Shown here: positions 54,365-62,607 of the stretch, in pieces
Position numbering within the stretch: the stretch's first letter is position 1
How the letters are laid out: each line of letters begins with the position of its first letter
NCBI GenBank assembly: GCA_964501335.1
Contig: CAZCTC010000014.1
Coordinates: 81,182-145,181, forward strand
Length of the DNA: 64,000 bases
Direction of reading: 5' to 3'
Origin: CAZCTC01 sp964501335
GTDB lineage: Bacteria > Chloroflexota > Anaerolineae > B4-G1 > SLSP01
Made by a program: the position numbers and the translations under genes
The notes under the pieces: model-generated
Told to the model about the DNA's origin: nothing
What the model saw: only the letters and a program-made list of their open reading frames with translations
Databases searched by the model: none

Positions 54365-55453
54365 CTACGGTGCCGGCGCAGATCCCCCCAGATAAGTCGT
54401 CCCTTTTCCCGTCGCCAGATCCCACACCTTAATCTCCGATGCCGACTGGGTGATGATACGATCGTTCCCATAGAACAAGACCGTATTCACTGCCTCTCCT
54501 GCCTCTTGCAAAGTCTTTACCACTTCGCCGGTCTCGACGTTCCAGACCACGATGGCGCCGTTGTCCCATCCAGAGGCCAGCAAAGTATCATCGGGGCTGA
54601 AGGCAACCGTTAAAGCAAAAGGACCTCTTGTCGTACCATTCGGCAAAGTAAAACTTTTTACTAAATCCCCATTTTTCGCATTCCAAATTACTACAGCCGA
54701 TTGCATATCTCCGGCCAACAAAGTCCCCGTTGAATTAAAGACTAAAGTATGAGCACTAACCCGGGTTGGATTGGCAGGATCTTTTTCCATACGTTCGACC
54801 AGATCACCACTCTTCGCATCAATCAAAAAAACTGAATCGGTCACACATATCGAGTCAAAAGCCAACAATTTCCCATCAGGTGACCAGGCCATTCCGTCAC
54901 CGTCAAAAGCATGAATCTTTACCTCCGTACAAGAAGAAATAGGTTTCTCGGCCCTTCTTCCTATACCAAGGAAAACGTTTTGGATAGAGACCCCATCCAA
55001 TACCCGAGCAGATACTAACTTCATGCCATCAGGACTAAAGGTAAGTTTTGGGGTGCCAAAAAACGATTGATTACTACTTTCATCCCAAACACGATTTACA
55101 CTTCCGGTCGTTGCTTTGAACAAGATAACCGAATAACTTTCTTCTTTTGGTTCAGGAATCCTTTCGGACCCCGATAATTTTGCTGCCGCTATATCATTCA
55201 CCGTAGAAAAAACCACACTGACCACACTGTCATCAAAAGGAACATACCACATTTCCTTAAAGGGGTCCATTTGATAAACATGGACCCCCTGATCACTCCC
55301 TACCATTAATTTATCATACCCCGGCGAAAGATCCATGCTGTAATAAAACTCACCCCTGGGAAATTTTGCAGTTGAGGGTGTTGGGATTTCATAGTAACAC
55401 CCACTCAGTCCCATCAAAAGCATTAAAATTCCCAGAAATGGTTTCCACTTCAC
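54365..55453 (-). CDS. WD40-repeat lipoprotein
   Basis: A 362-residue exported lipoprotein. A signal peptide ends in the lipobox LSGC, with Cys19 as the lipidated residue. WD40-like blades follow, clearest at the C-terminus (VAFSPDDTLLASGWDNGAIV and SASEIKVWDLATGKG). Fewer than seven clear repeats can be counted; others are degenerate. Such proteins act as interaction platforms at the outer face of the membrane. The start is GTG behind TAGGAG. Next to it on the right is a scar of collapsed genes. Confidence 0.85.
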   Translation of the reverse strand: MKWKPFLGILMLLMGLSGCYYEIPTPSTAKFPRGEFYYSMDLSPGYDKLMVGSDQGVHVYQMDPFKEMWYVPFDDSVVSVVFSTVNDIAAAKLSGSERIPEPKEESYSVILFKATTGSVNRVWDESSNQSFFGTPKLTFSPDGMKLVSARVLDGVSIQNVFLGIGRRAEKPISSCTEVKIHAFDGDGMAWSPDGKLLAFDSICVTDSVFLIDAKSGDLVERMEKDPANPTRVSAHTLVFNSTGTLLAGDMQSAVVIWNAKNGDLVKSFTLPNGTTRGPFALTVAFSPDDTLLASGWDNGAIVVWNVETGEVVKTLQEAGEAVNTVLFYGNDRIITQSASEIKVWDLATGKGTTYLGGSAPAP

Positions 55454-55580
55454 TTTAAAACTCCTATCTATAATTCACTACCGGACAGATCTAACCAGAG
55501 AGATTCCGGCGCGATCTAACAAAAATGGTTGCTTGTGGTAAGCTATTCCCAAACCCGGCAAGGCAAAGGAGTAACTGACC

Positions 55581-55808
55581 ATGAGCAACCAACAACAAGT
55601 ATACCGCGAAACGCTGAAAACGCTGAAACAAACCCTGGCAATTCGAAGGAAATCGGAAGGGCATGGGGTCACGTTGGCGATGCTGATTACGGGGGTCTTG
55701 CTGAGTAAAAAAGCCCAACTTTCGGCCATCAGCGATGAAGCCGCGTTGACGATGAAAAATAAAAGCCTGGAAAAGAGGGCCGCACGCTGGATGAGCAATA
55801 AGCGGATG
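55581..55808 (+). pseudogene. Transposase, N-terminal fragment
   Basis: About 76 codons starting MSNQQQVYRETLKTLKQTLA, with VTLAMLITGVLLSKKAQLSA and KRAARWMSNKRMD, resemble the N-terminus of DDE transposases of the IS4-like group (family only tentative). Coding is lost at about 55808, where an unrelated minus-strand RHS fragment begins. AGGAG precedes the ATG. Confidence 0.65.
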
Positions 55809-56015
55809 GATCGAAATAGCGCCCCCCGCCGGCATAATCGACCGTGTAAGTCGTCACACCATGGCCCACCACTTCGACCGCTACCCGCGTCCCTTCGCCA
55901 CTGTAACGGAACTTGGTGGTCTGAGTGAAGAGGGTCGCTTCGGCCAGCCGGTTGGCGTTGTCGTACGTGTATGCGGTCACGACGGTGCCGCTCAACGGCG
56001 TACTGCTGGAAAGGC
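55809..56015 (-). pseudogene. RHS/YD-repeat protein fragment
   Basis: The minus strand reads LSGTVVTAYTYDNANRLAEA, then FRYSGEGTRVAVEVVG and TYTVDYAGG, typical YD repeats of RHS wall-associated or toxin-delivery proteins. It lacks both ends. It is bounded by the transposase fragment on one side and an FG-GAP fragment in another frame on the other. Confidence 0.7.
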
Positions 56016-56234
56016 ATACTCCCCTGATGATAGCGCAATCGCAGCCGCCAGTGATAAGCCGTCTCTTTCGTCAGGTAATAGATCTGAACCTGGCCTTCGT
56101 TACTTTCTCCATCGGCATATTTAGGAGCCCCCACCACCAGATCGGCATAACCATCCCCATTGACATCCCCGGCGGCTCCCACACTAAAACCAAACAGCGC
56201 AGAAGCCGGATCGCTTTGGGTAAAGGAAGACATT
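56016..56234 (-). pseudogene. FG-GAP (integrin alpha-type) repeat fragment
   Basis: One repeat is readable: SALFGFSVGAAGDVNGDGYA followed by DLVVGAPKYADG, with the calcium-binding DVNGDGYAD motif and the FG and GAP ends. After QIYYLTKE the frame runs into the RHS fragment. Both belong to large surface proteins, so an original surface-protein gene or pair has been deleted down to scraps. Confidence 0.7.
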
Positions 56235-56297
56235 CACGCTGGAGGATCTGCCCCTTGAGGTGTGGGAGAGCTATGATCTGTAAAGCAACGGGAACCG

Positions 56298-57059
56298 TCA
56301 GCAAGAATACGTGTTTTCAGTCAGGAGCAGCAATGGAAAGGCAGCGGTGTCATTGAGATCTGTTTGAGCCAGCAATGTCCGCTGCTGCCAGCGCTCCGCA
56401 TTCACCCGTGCGGACAGATCCGTGGCGTCGTTCCAGTCGGCCGGCAATGAGGGGACCTTGGCCAGGGTAAAGAGCCGGGGTTGCCATTCATTATCCGAAA
56501 AATCCATCGGTTGCGGATCTACGACGGAAAATCTGATAGTTGCGGGAGGGTGCCCCGCGGCCAATGGCAGGAAGGCGCGCTCCTGAGCATTGGGCCTGGG
56601 TTTGCCCACCGCACTGCCGATAAGCAGCGCCTGGTGGTCATCGGCCAGATATCGCCGGGCATATCCCACCAAACAAACCTGGTACGATTCCGGCAGCGAC
56701 TCCAGTTGCAATGGAATCGCAGCCGGCAAAGGAGGCGTGTGTACCCCTATCGCGCGGGCCACGGTGATTGCCAGCCCGCCGCCGGCCGAGACCGACACCT
56801 GCCGCCAGGCCAACGCAGCCCGCCACTGCATCCACAAGTTGGGATCCAGCCAGCTCTGGGGAGCGATTCCGGCCAGATGTTCCATATCCAACACGAAAAT
56901 GCAACGGTCGGGCAACAAAATCGCGTCGGCTACCGGTATCTGGGCATCTTCTCGTTGTTGGGGTTCGGCAAGCAGCCCTCGCTGGCGCAGGGTGCTGAGA
57001 AGCTTTTGCCAGTACATCACGACTTCGTTACTCTTTGTTTTCTCCAGGGTTTCGTTCAT
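56298..57059 (-). CDS. Protein of unknown function, first of a two-gene unit
   Basis: A 253-residue protein with no family I recognise. It is predicted soluble, rich in Leu, Ala and Pro, with an LLPDRCIFVLDMEHL segment and a central beta-rich part (VSVSAGGGLAITVARAIGVH). The C-terminus ends shortly before the collapsed FG-GAP/RHS scar and could be truncated. It overlaps the upstream membrane coiled-coil gene by 32 bases, so the two are probably translated together and may work in one complex. AGAGAG precedes the ATG. Confidence 0.65.
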   Translation of the reverse strand: MNETLEKTKSNEVVMYWQKLLSTLRQRGLLAEPQQREDAQIPVADAILLPDRCIFVLDMEHLAGIAPQSWLDPNLWMQWRAALAWRQVSVSAGGGLAITVARAIGVHTPPLPAAIPLQLESLPESYQVCLVGYARRYLADDHQALLIGSAVGKPRPNAQERAFLPLAAGHPPATIRFSVVDPQPMDFSDNEWQPRLFTLAKVPSLPADWNDATDLSARVNAERWQQRTLLAQTDLNDTAAFPLLLLTENTYSC

Positions 57060-58029
57060 GGATCTCTCTTTTTATCCTCTCCTTGTTTCGATTCTCTTTG
57101 TCCAGCTCTTGTTTCACCATCCGTTGCCAGGTTGCGGCCAGGCTATCCAATAATGGACCAGACAAGAAACCCGCTCGCCTTGCCTGATCAAGCCGGCGCA
57201 AGCTACGCATGCTACGTAACCCCGGTACGGAAGGCTGAGAGGGCGGGATGGGTACCAGTTGCGCTTGTGTTTCCAATGGGATGGCCGGTCTGGCGTCATC
57301 CTGAGGTTCGTCCCAGGAATCAAGAATGGCCGAGCGCCTGGCATATTGGCCCAGAATATAGACGATCAGCACGGTCAACCCGCTGAGCAATACCAATATT
57401 CCAGCCGGGAGGCCATAGTTGCGCCAGTCGGCCAGAGCCTGCGCCTGGCGATTGGCTTCTACCTGGTGTTCAGCCTGGGTTTGCTCCGCCGTAACAGTGG
57501 CACGGGCTGCGGCGGTTAATCGAATAACTGTTGCTTCAAAAACCAGCGACTGTTGGGTAGCAGTGGCTTGATAGGCCCGCTCGGTCACCGTCGCGTCCAA
57601 CGCGGCAACGGCGGCCTGGACAGTTTCGGCCGCCTGCCGGGTACTGACCGTCCTCTCGAAAAACAGCGCCTGTTGGGTGGCCGTGGCTTGATAGGCTCGT
57701 TCGGTCGCTGTTGCCCCTATCGCCGCTGCGGCCTGCTGCTGTTGGTCCAGGAGTCTTTGTGCTGCATTGACGGTGTTCTGGTAATTCACAGCCAGGATCG
57801 TGGCGTTGGCCTGATGTGTCTGGATGGCGTTCATTTCTACTGTGCTTTGCGTAGCGTAACGTTCCTGGGCGCTGGTCTGGGCGGTCCCAGCCAGCGGCCA
57901 TTGGGCCCCCATGGTGGGCAGGGAAGTTGTATTCAATTCACACCCAAATACGAGCCATAAGGTTAACACGCTACCGATGAAGATCACCAAAATTCCAAAT
58001 CGTTGCCCGGTCACCGGTTCATTCACCAT
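57028..58029 (-). CDS. Membrane protein with duplicated coiled-coil segment
   Basis: A 333-residue protein with an N-terminal membrane helix (ILVIFIGSVLTLWLVFGC; the Cys may be lipidated) and a long Ala/Gln/Thr-rich helical region. The unit TERAYQATATQQ appears twice there, about 45 residues apart. A second membrane helix (YGLPAGILVLLSGLTVLIVYIL) is followed by a charged C-terminal domain. The topology puts the coiled coil outside the membrane and the tail in the cytoplasm, or the reverse. The ATG at 58029 is preferred over 58047 because GGGGAG lies 10 bases upstream. Function unknown. Confidence 0.7.
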   Translation of the reverse strand: MVNEPVTGQRFGILVIFIGSVLTLWLVFGCELNTTSLPTMGAQWPLAGTAQTSAQERYATQSTVEMNAIQTHQANATILAVNYQNTVNAAQRLLDQQQQAAAAIGATATERAYQATATQQALFFERTVSTRQAAETVQAAVAALDATVTERAYQATATQQSLVFEATVIRLTAAARATVTAEQTQAEHQVEANRQAQALADWRNYGLPAGILVLLSGLTVLIVYILGQYARRSAILDSWDEPQDDARPAIPLETQAQLVPIPPSQPSVPGLRSMRSLRRLDQARRAGFLSGPLLDSLAATWQRMVKQELDKENRNKERIKREIHERNPGENKE

Positions 58030-58047
58030 GTTGTATGTACTCCCCAT

Positions 58048-58367
58048 CCTTAAGGATGGCTACCGGGTGGGCGAAATTGGCGTAGAGGCCAGCGTAAATC
58101 CACTTGAAGCACATCCGTTCTCTAAAGCTTAAATGAAAAACGACAAACCGGCATCCCTACCGCGTAGATCTTTAACTCCACACATAGGGCTATCGAGTAT
58201 AAATAAACTCCCCTAAATGTGGAGCTGGATTTACATTGGATATGGAGACGTAACGGTCCTATCGGACCTATAATAAATCTGCGATCTATACGTTTGTAAA
58301 AAGAGGCGTGCTCAGATCGCAAGTTGAAACCAGGGTGAAGTTTATAGTTACAAAGGAGGAGCGCAAA
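58048..58367. other. Intergenic region between divergent units
   Basis: About 320 bases with no gene. A TATAAT at 58269-58274 could be a -10 for the downstream small gene, but no matching -35 is found. Confidence 0.5.
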
Positions 58368-58697
58368 ATGAATAAGCGTATTGTACGCGCGATAGAGCAT
58401 TTAGGAGAAGATGAAGGGCTAACCTCCGATCTGGTAGATAGTGAGGCAATTGTTTTGTTAAATTGGGCGCAGAGGGAACTGCAACGATGGGGGAGCGGAC
58501 CGTCAGCGCTGAATGATGCGACGTTTGCAATGCAGTTTAAACGTTTACGGATGTTCATGCATCTGGTAGCTAAAAAGTGTGCGGGCGCGGCAAATCCCGC
58601 AGCAGCATTGCAGGCAGCGTTGGCGGAAGCACCGGGAACAGCCGGGCAACCGCCTTCCTGGATCGTATCGGATTCTGATGAGAACCCGAAGGCTTGA
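58368..58697 (+). CDS. Small protein of unknown function
   Basis: A 109-residue, mostly helical protein with no recognised family. It has an Ala-rich C-terminal third (NPAAALQAALAEAPGTAG) and an acidic end. AAAGGAGGA stands 8 bases before the ATG at 58368, a stronger choice than the upstream frame opening at 58308. It lies 36 bases before the flavodiiron gene on the same strand and may share its transcript. Confidence 0.75.
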   Translation: MNKRIVRAIEHLGEDEGLTSDLVDSEAIVLLNWAQRELQRWGSGPSALNDATFAMQFKRLRMFMHLVAKKCAGAANPAAALQAALAEAPGTAGQPPSWIVSDSDENPKA

Positions 58698-58733
58698 CGA
58701 TTCTCAGTTTATTTTCAGAGGAGATACTTGTTT

Positions 58734-59906
58734 ATGAAGTCGAGACAAATCTGTGAGGGAGTCCAGTGGATGGGCGCGGTGGATTGGAACCGACGGTTGT
58801 TTGATGCGCTGATCCCTTTGCCCGACGGCACCAGTTACAATGCCTATTTCGTCCAGGGGTCAGAAAAGAGCGTGTTGTTAGATGCGGTTGACCCGACGAT
58901 GGAAGACATCCTGGCATCCCAGTTGGCACAGGTGGAACGGCTGGATTATGTTATCTGTCAACATGCCGAGCAAGATCATTCCGGAACGCTGCCGTTTGTT
59001 TTGCAAAAGTACAACCAAGCCAGGGTTATCTGTACTCCCAAAGCGCTGGGGCTACTGGTTGACCATCTGGGCATTGCAGCCGACCGCATCATTACGGTGG
59101 TGGATGGCGAGACCATGGATCTCGGCAGCAAAACGCTCCGCTTCATTCACATGCCCTGGGTTCACTGGCCGGAGACCATGGTCACGCAATTGCCTGAGGA
59201 TCAATTGCTGTTCACCTGTGATTTGTTCGGTTCCCACATCGCTACTTCCGAGTTGTATGCCGGCAAGGATCCTTACGTCCGAGAGGCCGCCAAACGGTAT
59301 TATGCGGAAATCATGATGCCCTTCCGAAAGCCAATTCAGGGATACCTGCGCCGGTTACGGCAATTCGAATTTGGTTGCATTGCACCGAGCCATGGTCCGC
59401 TTTACGATCATCCAGACTGGATCTTGTCTGCCTACGAGGATTGGGCCTCTGATCGAGTCGCGAATCAGGTGGTTATTCCTTACATTTCGATGCATGGGAG
59501 CACCGAAAGATTAGTCCACTATTTAACCGCCGCCCTGGTCGAGCGCGGTATTCAGGTGCAAGAGTTCGAACTAACGACGACTGATGTTGGAAAACTGGCG
59601 ATGGCTTTGGTAGATGCCGCGACGATTGTGATTGGTACTCCCACCGTGCATCAAGGAGCCCATCCGAACGTCTTTTCAGCCACGCACCTGGTCAATGCGC
59701 TGCGTCCTAAGTTAAGGTATGCCGCGATCATTGGTTCTTATGGCTGGAGTACAAAAGTCGAGGAGCAACTCTCCGCATTGATATCCAACCTTAAGATTGA
59801 TATGTTGGGCACCGTTTTATGTAAGGGGATGCCGGGTGCGGAAGCGTTTTCCGCCCTGGAGACCCTGGCCGACACGATCTATAAGAAACATACGATGTTA
59901 TGCTAA
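58734..59906 (+). CDS. A-type flavodiiron protein
   Basis: A 390-residue flavodiiron protein (FprA family), which reduces O2 to water and/or NO to N2O in anaerobes and microaerophiles. The beta-lactamase-like domain keeps the diiron ligands: the HxExDH set in CQHAEQDHSGTLP, then His in FIHMPWVHWP, Asp in FTCDLFGSH and His in APSHGPLYD. The C-terminal flavodoxin domain begins near residue 250 with ISMHGSTERLV, the FMN-phosphate loop. There is no rubredoxin or reductase extension. GAGGAGAT lies about 9 bases before the ATG. With CsbD/YggT/YtxH genes downstream it suggests an oxygen- or stress-response segment. Confidence 0.93.
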   Translation: MKSRQICEGVQWMGAVDWNRRLFDALIPLPDGTSYNAYFVQGSEKSVLLDAVDPTMEDILASQLAQVERLDYVICQHAEQDHSGTLPFVLQKYNQARVICTPKALGLLVDHLGIAADRIITVVDGETMDLGSKTLRFIHMPWVHWPETMVTQLPEDQLLFTCDLFGSHIATSELYAGKDPYVREAAKRYYAEIMMPFRKPIQGYLRRLRQFEFGCIAPSHGPLYDHPDWILSAYEDWASDRVANQVVIPYISMHGSTERLVHYLTAALVERGIQVQEFELTTTDVGKLAMALVDAATIVIGTPTVHQGAHPNVFSATHLVNALRPKLRYAAIIGSYGWSTKVEEQLSALISNLKIDMLGTVLCKGMPGAEAFSALETLADTIYKKHTMLC

Positions 59907-59965
59907 CTATAGAAAATGGGGTCAAAACGGAACTGAAACCGAATTAATAATATAAGGAACTAACA

Positions 59966-60352
59966 ATGAAAACCAAAGCAGGTCTGTGGATCGACCATGA
60001 AAAGGCTGTGATTATCATGCTCACCGAGGTGGGCGAACAGGTTACGCAAATCACTTCCGAAATGGAGCCGCATGTTCGTTTTTCAGTGAGCAAAACCGGG
60101 GGACGCGGTTCGACCGAGGATATACGCGATCGGCAATTTGCCAACCATCTGGACGTTTACTATGACAAAGTGATTGTTGCCGTTCGTGAGGCTGAAGCGG
60201 TTCTGATTCTGGGCCCCGGCGAGGCTAAAGGCGAACTGCTGGCCCGGTTTGAAAGAGACCATCGCAGCAGTCTCATCGTCAATGTGGAAACCGCCGGTAA
60301 GCTGACGGATCCGCAGATCGCGGCCCAGGTGCGGCAGTACTTTGCCGGGTGA
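59966..60352 (+). CDS. Small eRF1-domain-like protein
   Basis: A 128-residue protein with a typical opening, AGLWIDHEKAVIIMLTEVGE, then DRQFANHLDVYYDKVI and LILGPGEAKGELLARFE. These resemble the small bacterial proteins related to release-factor/host-attachment domains. They have no well-defined activity. Length is complete for the group. AAGGAA precedes the ATG by 6 bases. It stands between the flavodiiron gene and the CsbD genes, consistent with a stress role (inference). Confidence 0.7.
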   Translation: MKTKAGLWIDHEKAVIIMLTEVGEQVTQITSEMEPHVRFSVSKTGGRGSTEDIRDRQFANHLDVYYDKVIVAVREAEAVLILGPGEAKGELLARFERDHRSSLIVNVETAGKLTDPQIAAQVRQYFAG

Positions 60353-60442
60353 ACCCTGCCGGTAGTTGAATTTTTCTTTGCATAACGCAGAGATTTCGTT
60401 GGTTAGATTCATCCGAATATGGAGTGAAAATCAATATTATAC

Positions 60443-60487
60443 TGATGACAGCCAGGGGATTGAGATATATGCTAAAGCTATCCAAAA
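60443..60487 (+). promoter_or_regulatory. Upstream element shared by the two csbD genes, copy 1
   Basis: TGATGAC, 18 bases, TATGCTAAAGC, then TATCCAAAAAG. The same arrangement with the same 18-base spacing stands before the second csbD gene (61144-61190). It may be a promoter (TATGCT as -10) or a leader element. The surrounding DNA differs between the copies. Confidence 0.5.
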
Positions 60488-60510
60488 AGATGCATCCAAG
60501 GAGTGACATT

Positions 60511-60744
60511 GTGAACAACGATATTCTTGAAGGTAAATGGAAACAACTGCAAGGGCAGGCCCGTGAATGGTGGGGCAAGCTCACTGATGACGATTTGAAA
60601 CAGGTAGGCGGGAAGTTTGATCAATTTGTCGGCCTGCTCCAGCAACGGTACGGCTACTCTCGTGAGCAAGCGGAAGCGGAAATCAGCCAGCGGATCACAA
60701 CATTTGAGGCTTCCAAACTGGCGAACGAAGTCCAGGTCAAATAA
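60511..60744 (+). CDS. CsbD family stress protein (GTG start)
   Basis: A 77-residue CsbD-like protein, a small, charged, largely helical protein induced by general stress in many bacteria and of unknown mechanism. The signature is NDILEGKWKQLQGQAREWWG with LTDDDLKQVGGKFDQFVG and RYGYSREQAEAEI. The start is assigned to GTG at 60511 because AAGGAG is 7 bases upstream and the conserved N-terminus begins there; ATGs at 60424 and 60490 would add non-conserved residues. A diverged paralogue follows at 61325. Confidence 0.88.
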   Translation: MNNDILEGKWKQLQGQAREWWGKLTDDDLKQVGGKFDQFVGLLQQRYGYSREQAEAEISQRITTFEASKLANEVQVK

Positions 60745-60881
60745 TCCAGTCTCAGATTCTCAACACTCCAGAGCTGACGGCAAAAATACGTTACTCCCAT
60801 CTCCGCAATGCAGACATCTCATTCGATCACCAACCGGAAATACGTTTTTTGCAGTACTATGAAATTAACTGAGAATTCCTT

Positions 60882-60928
60882 GTCCATGTTTTCGCACTGT
60901 CAGTGCAAAAACATGGACTTTTTCTTTT
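60882..60928 (+). terminator. Hairpin with T-run (palindrome-family member)
   Basis: GTCCATGTTTT...GCACTG pairs with CAGTGC...AAAACATGGAC, followed by TTTTTCTTTT. It lies 137 bases after the first csbD stop and could end that transcript. Its lower stem matches the dispersed palindrome family. Confidence 0.6.
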
Positions 60929-61143
60929 ACGTTTTCTAGCAAATCCCTGACAATCCGACGTTACCGATTCCATAAACCAGCCGGTGTGAAAAAGTGCCTC
61001 CCGGTTTCCACCCGGCGGCAAAAGCCAGAGCAACGCCGCAAAGGTAAAATAATCAAACAACGAACTTAGCGGAAAGAAGTTAAGGCTCAACAATCCACTG
61101 AATTTTCTCTCCACATACTGCCGGGTTTAAATCCTCATTGCAC
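60929..61143. other. Non-coding stretch between the csbD genes
   Basis: About 215 bases with no supported gene; small minus-strand frames have no ribosome sites. Nothing else recognised. Confidence 0.5.
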
Positions 61144-61190
61144 CGATGACACTTGCGGCATTGTGATCTATGCTAAAGGTATTCAAAAAG
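61144..61190 (+). promoter_or_regulatory. Upstream element shared by the two csbD genes, copy 2
   Basis: CGATGAC, 18 bases, TATGCTAAAGG, then TATTCAAAAAG: the same layout as at 60443-60487. The csbD coding start is about 135 bases further on, farther away than in copy 1. Confidence 0.5.
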
Positions 61191-61324
61191 CAACGATCTT
61201 ACCATCAGATAAAGGAGCAATGAGTTGATGGTATGGAAATTGATTACATGCCGGGGCCCCAGGCTGCCCGGAGCACCGGCAATCGTCGATCAGGACAGTT
61301 TATTTGAATATGAGAGAATCAGTT

Positions 61325-61645
61325 ATGAATAAGGATATATTGGAAGGCAAGTGGAAACGACTGCAGGGCCAGTTCAAAGAGTGGTGGGGGAAACTCACCG
61401 ATGACGATCTGGAACGAATAGGAGGAAAATTTGATCAATTTGTGGGCTTGCTTCAAGAAAAGTATGGTTACACTCGGGAGCAGGCCGAAGCAGATATCGA
61501 TCGACGAATAACAGAGAATGAAGCCCGAATGGAATTGCTTCAGAAAAAGTATGGCTACACCCGCGAGAAGGCCGAAGAAGAAATCGACCGGCGAGTCATG
61601 GACCCTGAAGTCTACAGTCCTGAAAGGGCCGCTCTGGATAAGTAA
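61325..61645 (+). CDS. CsbD family stress protein with internal duplication
   Basis: A 106-residue CsbD protein. The N-terminal 60 residues match the first CsbD closely (KDILEGKWKRLQGQFKEWWG, LTDDDLERIGGKFDQFVG). The C-terminal helix unit LLQEKYGYTREQAEADIDRR (42-61) is repeated as LLQKKYGYTREKAEEEIDRR (71-90), making the protein longer than usual. The ATG at 61325 matches the conserved start; the in-frame ATG at 61304 is an alternative with no better ribosome site. The role is presumed stress protection, as for the family. Confidence 0.9.
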   Translation: MNKDILEGKWKRLQGQFKEWWGKLTDDDLERIGGKFDQFVGLLQEKYGYTREQAEADIDRRITENEARMELLQKKYGYTREKAEEEIDRRVMDPEVYSPERAALDK

Positions 61646-61753
61646 TTTGCTTGCCGTGGTCCCACCGGCCGGGTTGAAGTAACCGGGCCGGCAGGACCAG
61701 GGATCACTTGGGATCGAAAATCTTAACTCCTTAACTAAGGAAAGGTTCTATCC

Positions 61754-62026
61754 ATGATTAACTTTTTGATCTATCTTGTCGTCGCCGCCGTCATCGGCTG
61801 GGTAGCGACTGAACTCATGCATGATCGTTCAAGCCTGCTGATCAATATCGTGGTCGCGGTCATTGGGGCGCTGCTGGCAGGCTATATTCTCAGTCCACTC
61901 GTTAATGTTGGAACCATCAACGATGCGATCACGGTGCCCACCGTAATTGTTACGCTGATCGGATCCATGCTTTTATTGGCGATTGTTCACATCTTTCGCC
62001 GAAATTATCAGTTTTCAAAGCGCTAA
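61754..62026 (+). CDS. GlsB/YeaQ/YmgE family membrane protein
   Basis: A 90-residue protein of three membrane helices in the transglycosylase-associated (GlsB/YeaQ/YmgE) family, with the glycine-rich turn VVAAVIGWVATELMH and VVAVIGALLAGYIL. Members are linked to envelope stress; the biochemical role is unknown. AAGGAAAGG lies upstream. It ends 3 bases before the yggT-type gene, so the two are likely cotranscribed. Confidence 0.87.
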   Translation: MINFLIYLVVAAVIGWVATELMHDRSSLLINIVVAVIGALLAGYILSPLVNVGTINDAITVPTVIVTLIGSMLLLAIVHIFRRNYQFSKR

Positions 62027-62029
62027 TCC

Positions 62030-62524
62030 ATGGCTATCAATCAACCCATCCAGCAGGTTTCTGTGGATCGGCGCGAGGAAACAGTAGTTACCCAACAACC
62101 GGGGTATACAGCGACTGAACAAGTGACTCACGATGCGGCAGCGGAGCGGCGTTTCAATTGGTTCCAGGTCAACCGAATCGTTTGGAGCCTGCTGGGGTTG
62201 TTGGAGGTTTTACTGGGGTTACGTTTCCTTTTGAAATTGATTGCCGCCAATCCGGAAAGCGGTTTTGCGGCTTTCCTATACGGGATTACAAACTTGTTTA
62301 TCGCCCCGTTTTCCTTATTGGTAGGAACGCTGACAGTCGGCGGCTCTATCCTGGAAGTAACGACGGCAATTGCTATGGTTATCTACGCGCTCGCCTGTTG
62401 GGGAATTGTTAGCGTTCTGCAAATTATGGCGGATCGTCCCAGTGCCCGTACCGTGACGCGCTCGGTACAGGAACAGACGCCCGACGGTGTAGAACGGACG
62501 ACCCATACAACTCGCAGCGGTTAA
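62030..62524 (+). CDS. YggT family membrane protein
   Basis: A 164-residue protein. A polar N-terminal region of about 45 residues is followed by the YggT domain of two helix pairs (IVWSLLGLLEVLLGLRFLLK and LEVTTAIAMVIYALACWGIV). A polar, Thr/Arg-rich tail completes it. YggT proteins are associated with envelope or osmotic functions. The conserved NRIVWSL/GLRFLLKL region supports the call. It shares the operon with its GlsB-like neighbour. Confidence 0.85.
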   Translation: MAINQPIQQVSVDRREETVVTQQPGYTATEQVTHDAAAERRFNWFQVNRIVWSLLGLLEVLLGLRFLLKLIAANPESGFAAFLYGITNLFIAPFSLLVGTLTVGGSILEVTTAIAMVIYALACWGIVSVLQIMADRPSARTVTRSVQEQTPDGVERTTHTTRSG

Positions 62525-62607
62525 ACCCAATTGAGGATCGACTTCAACCGGGTGTTGAAATTTCCCTTCAGAAAAAAAACGTAATGAACCATCATAAGGA
62601 GAACAGC

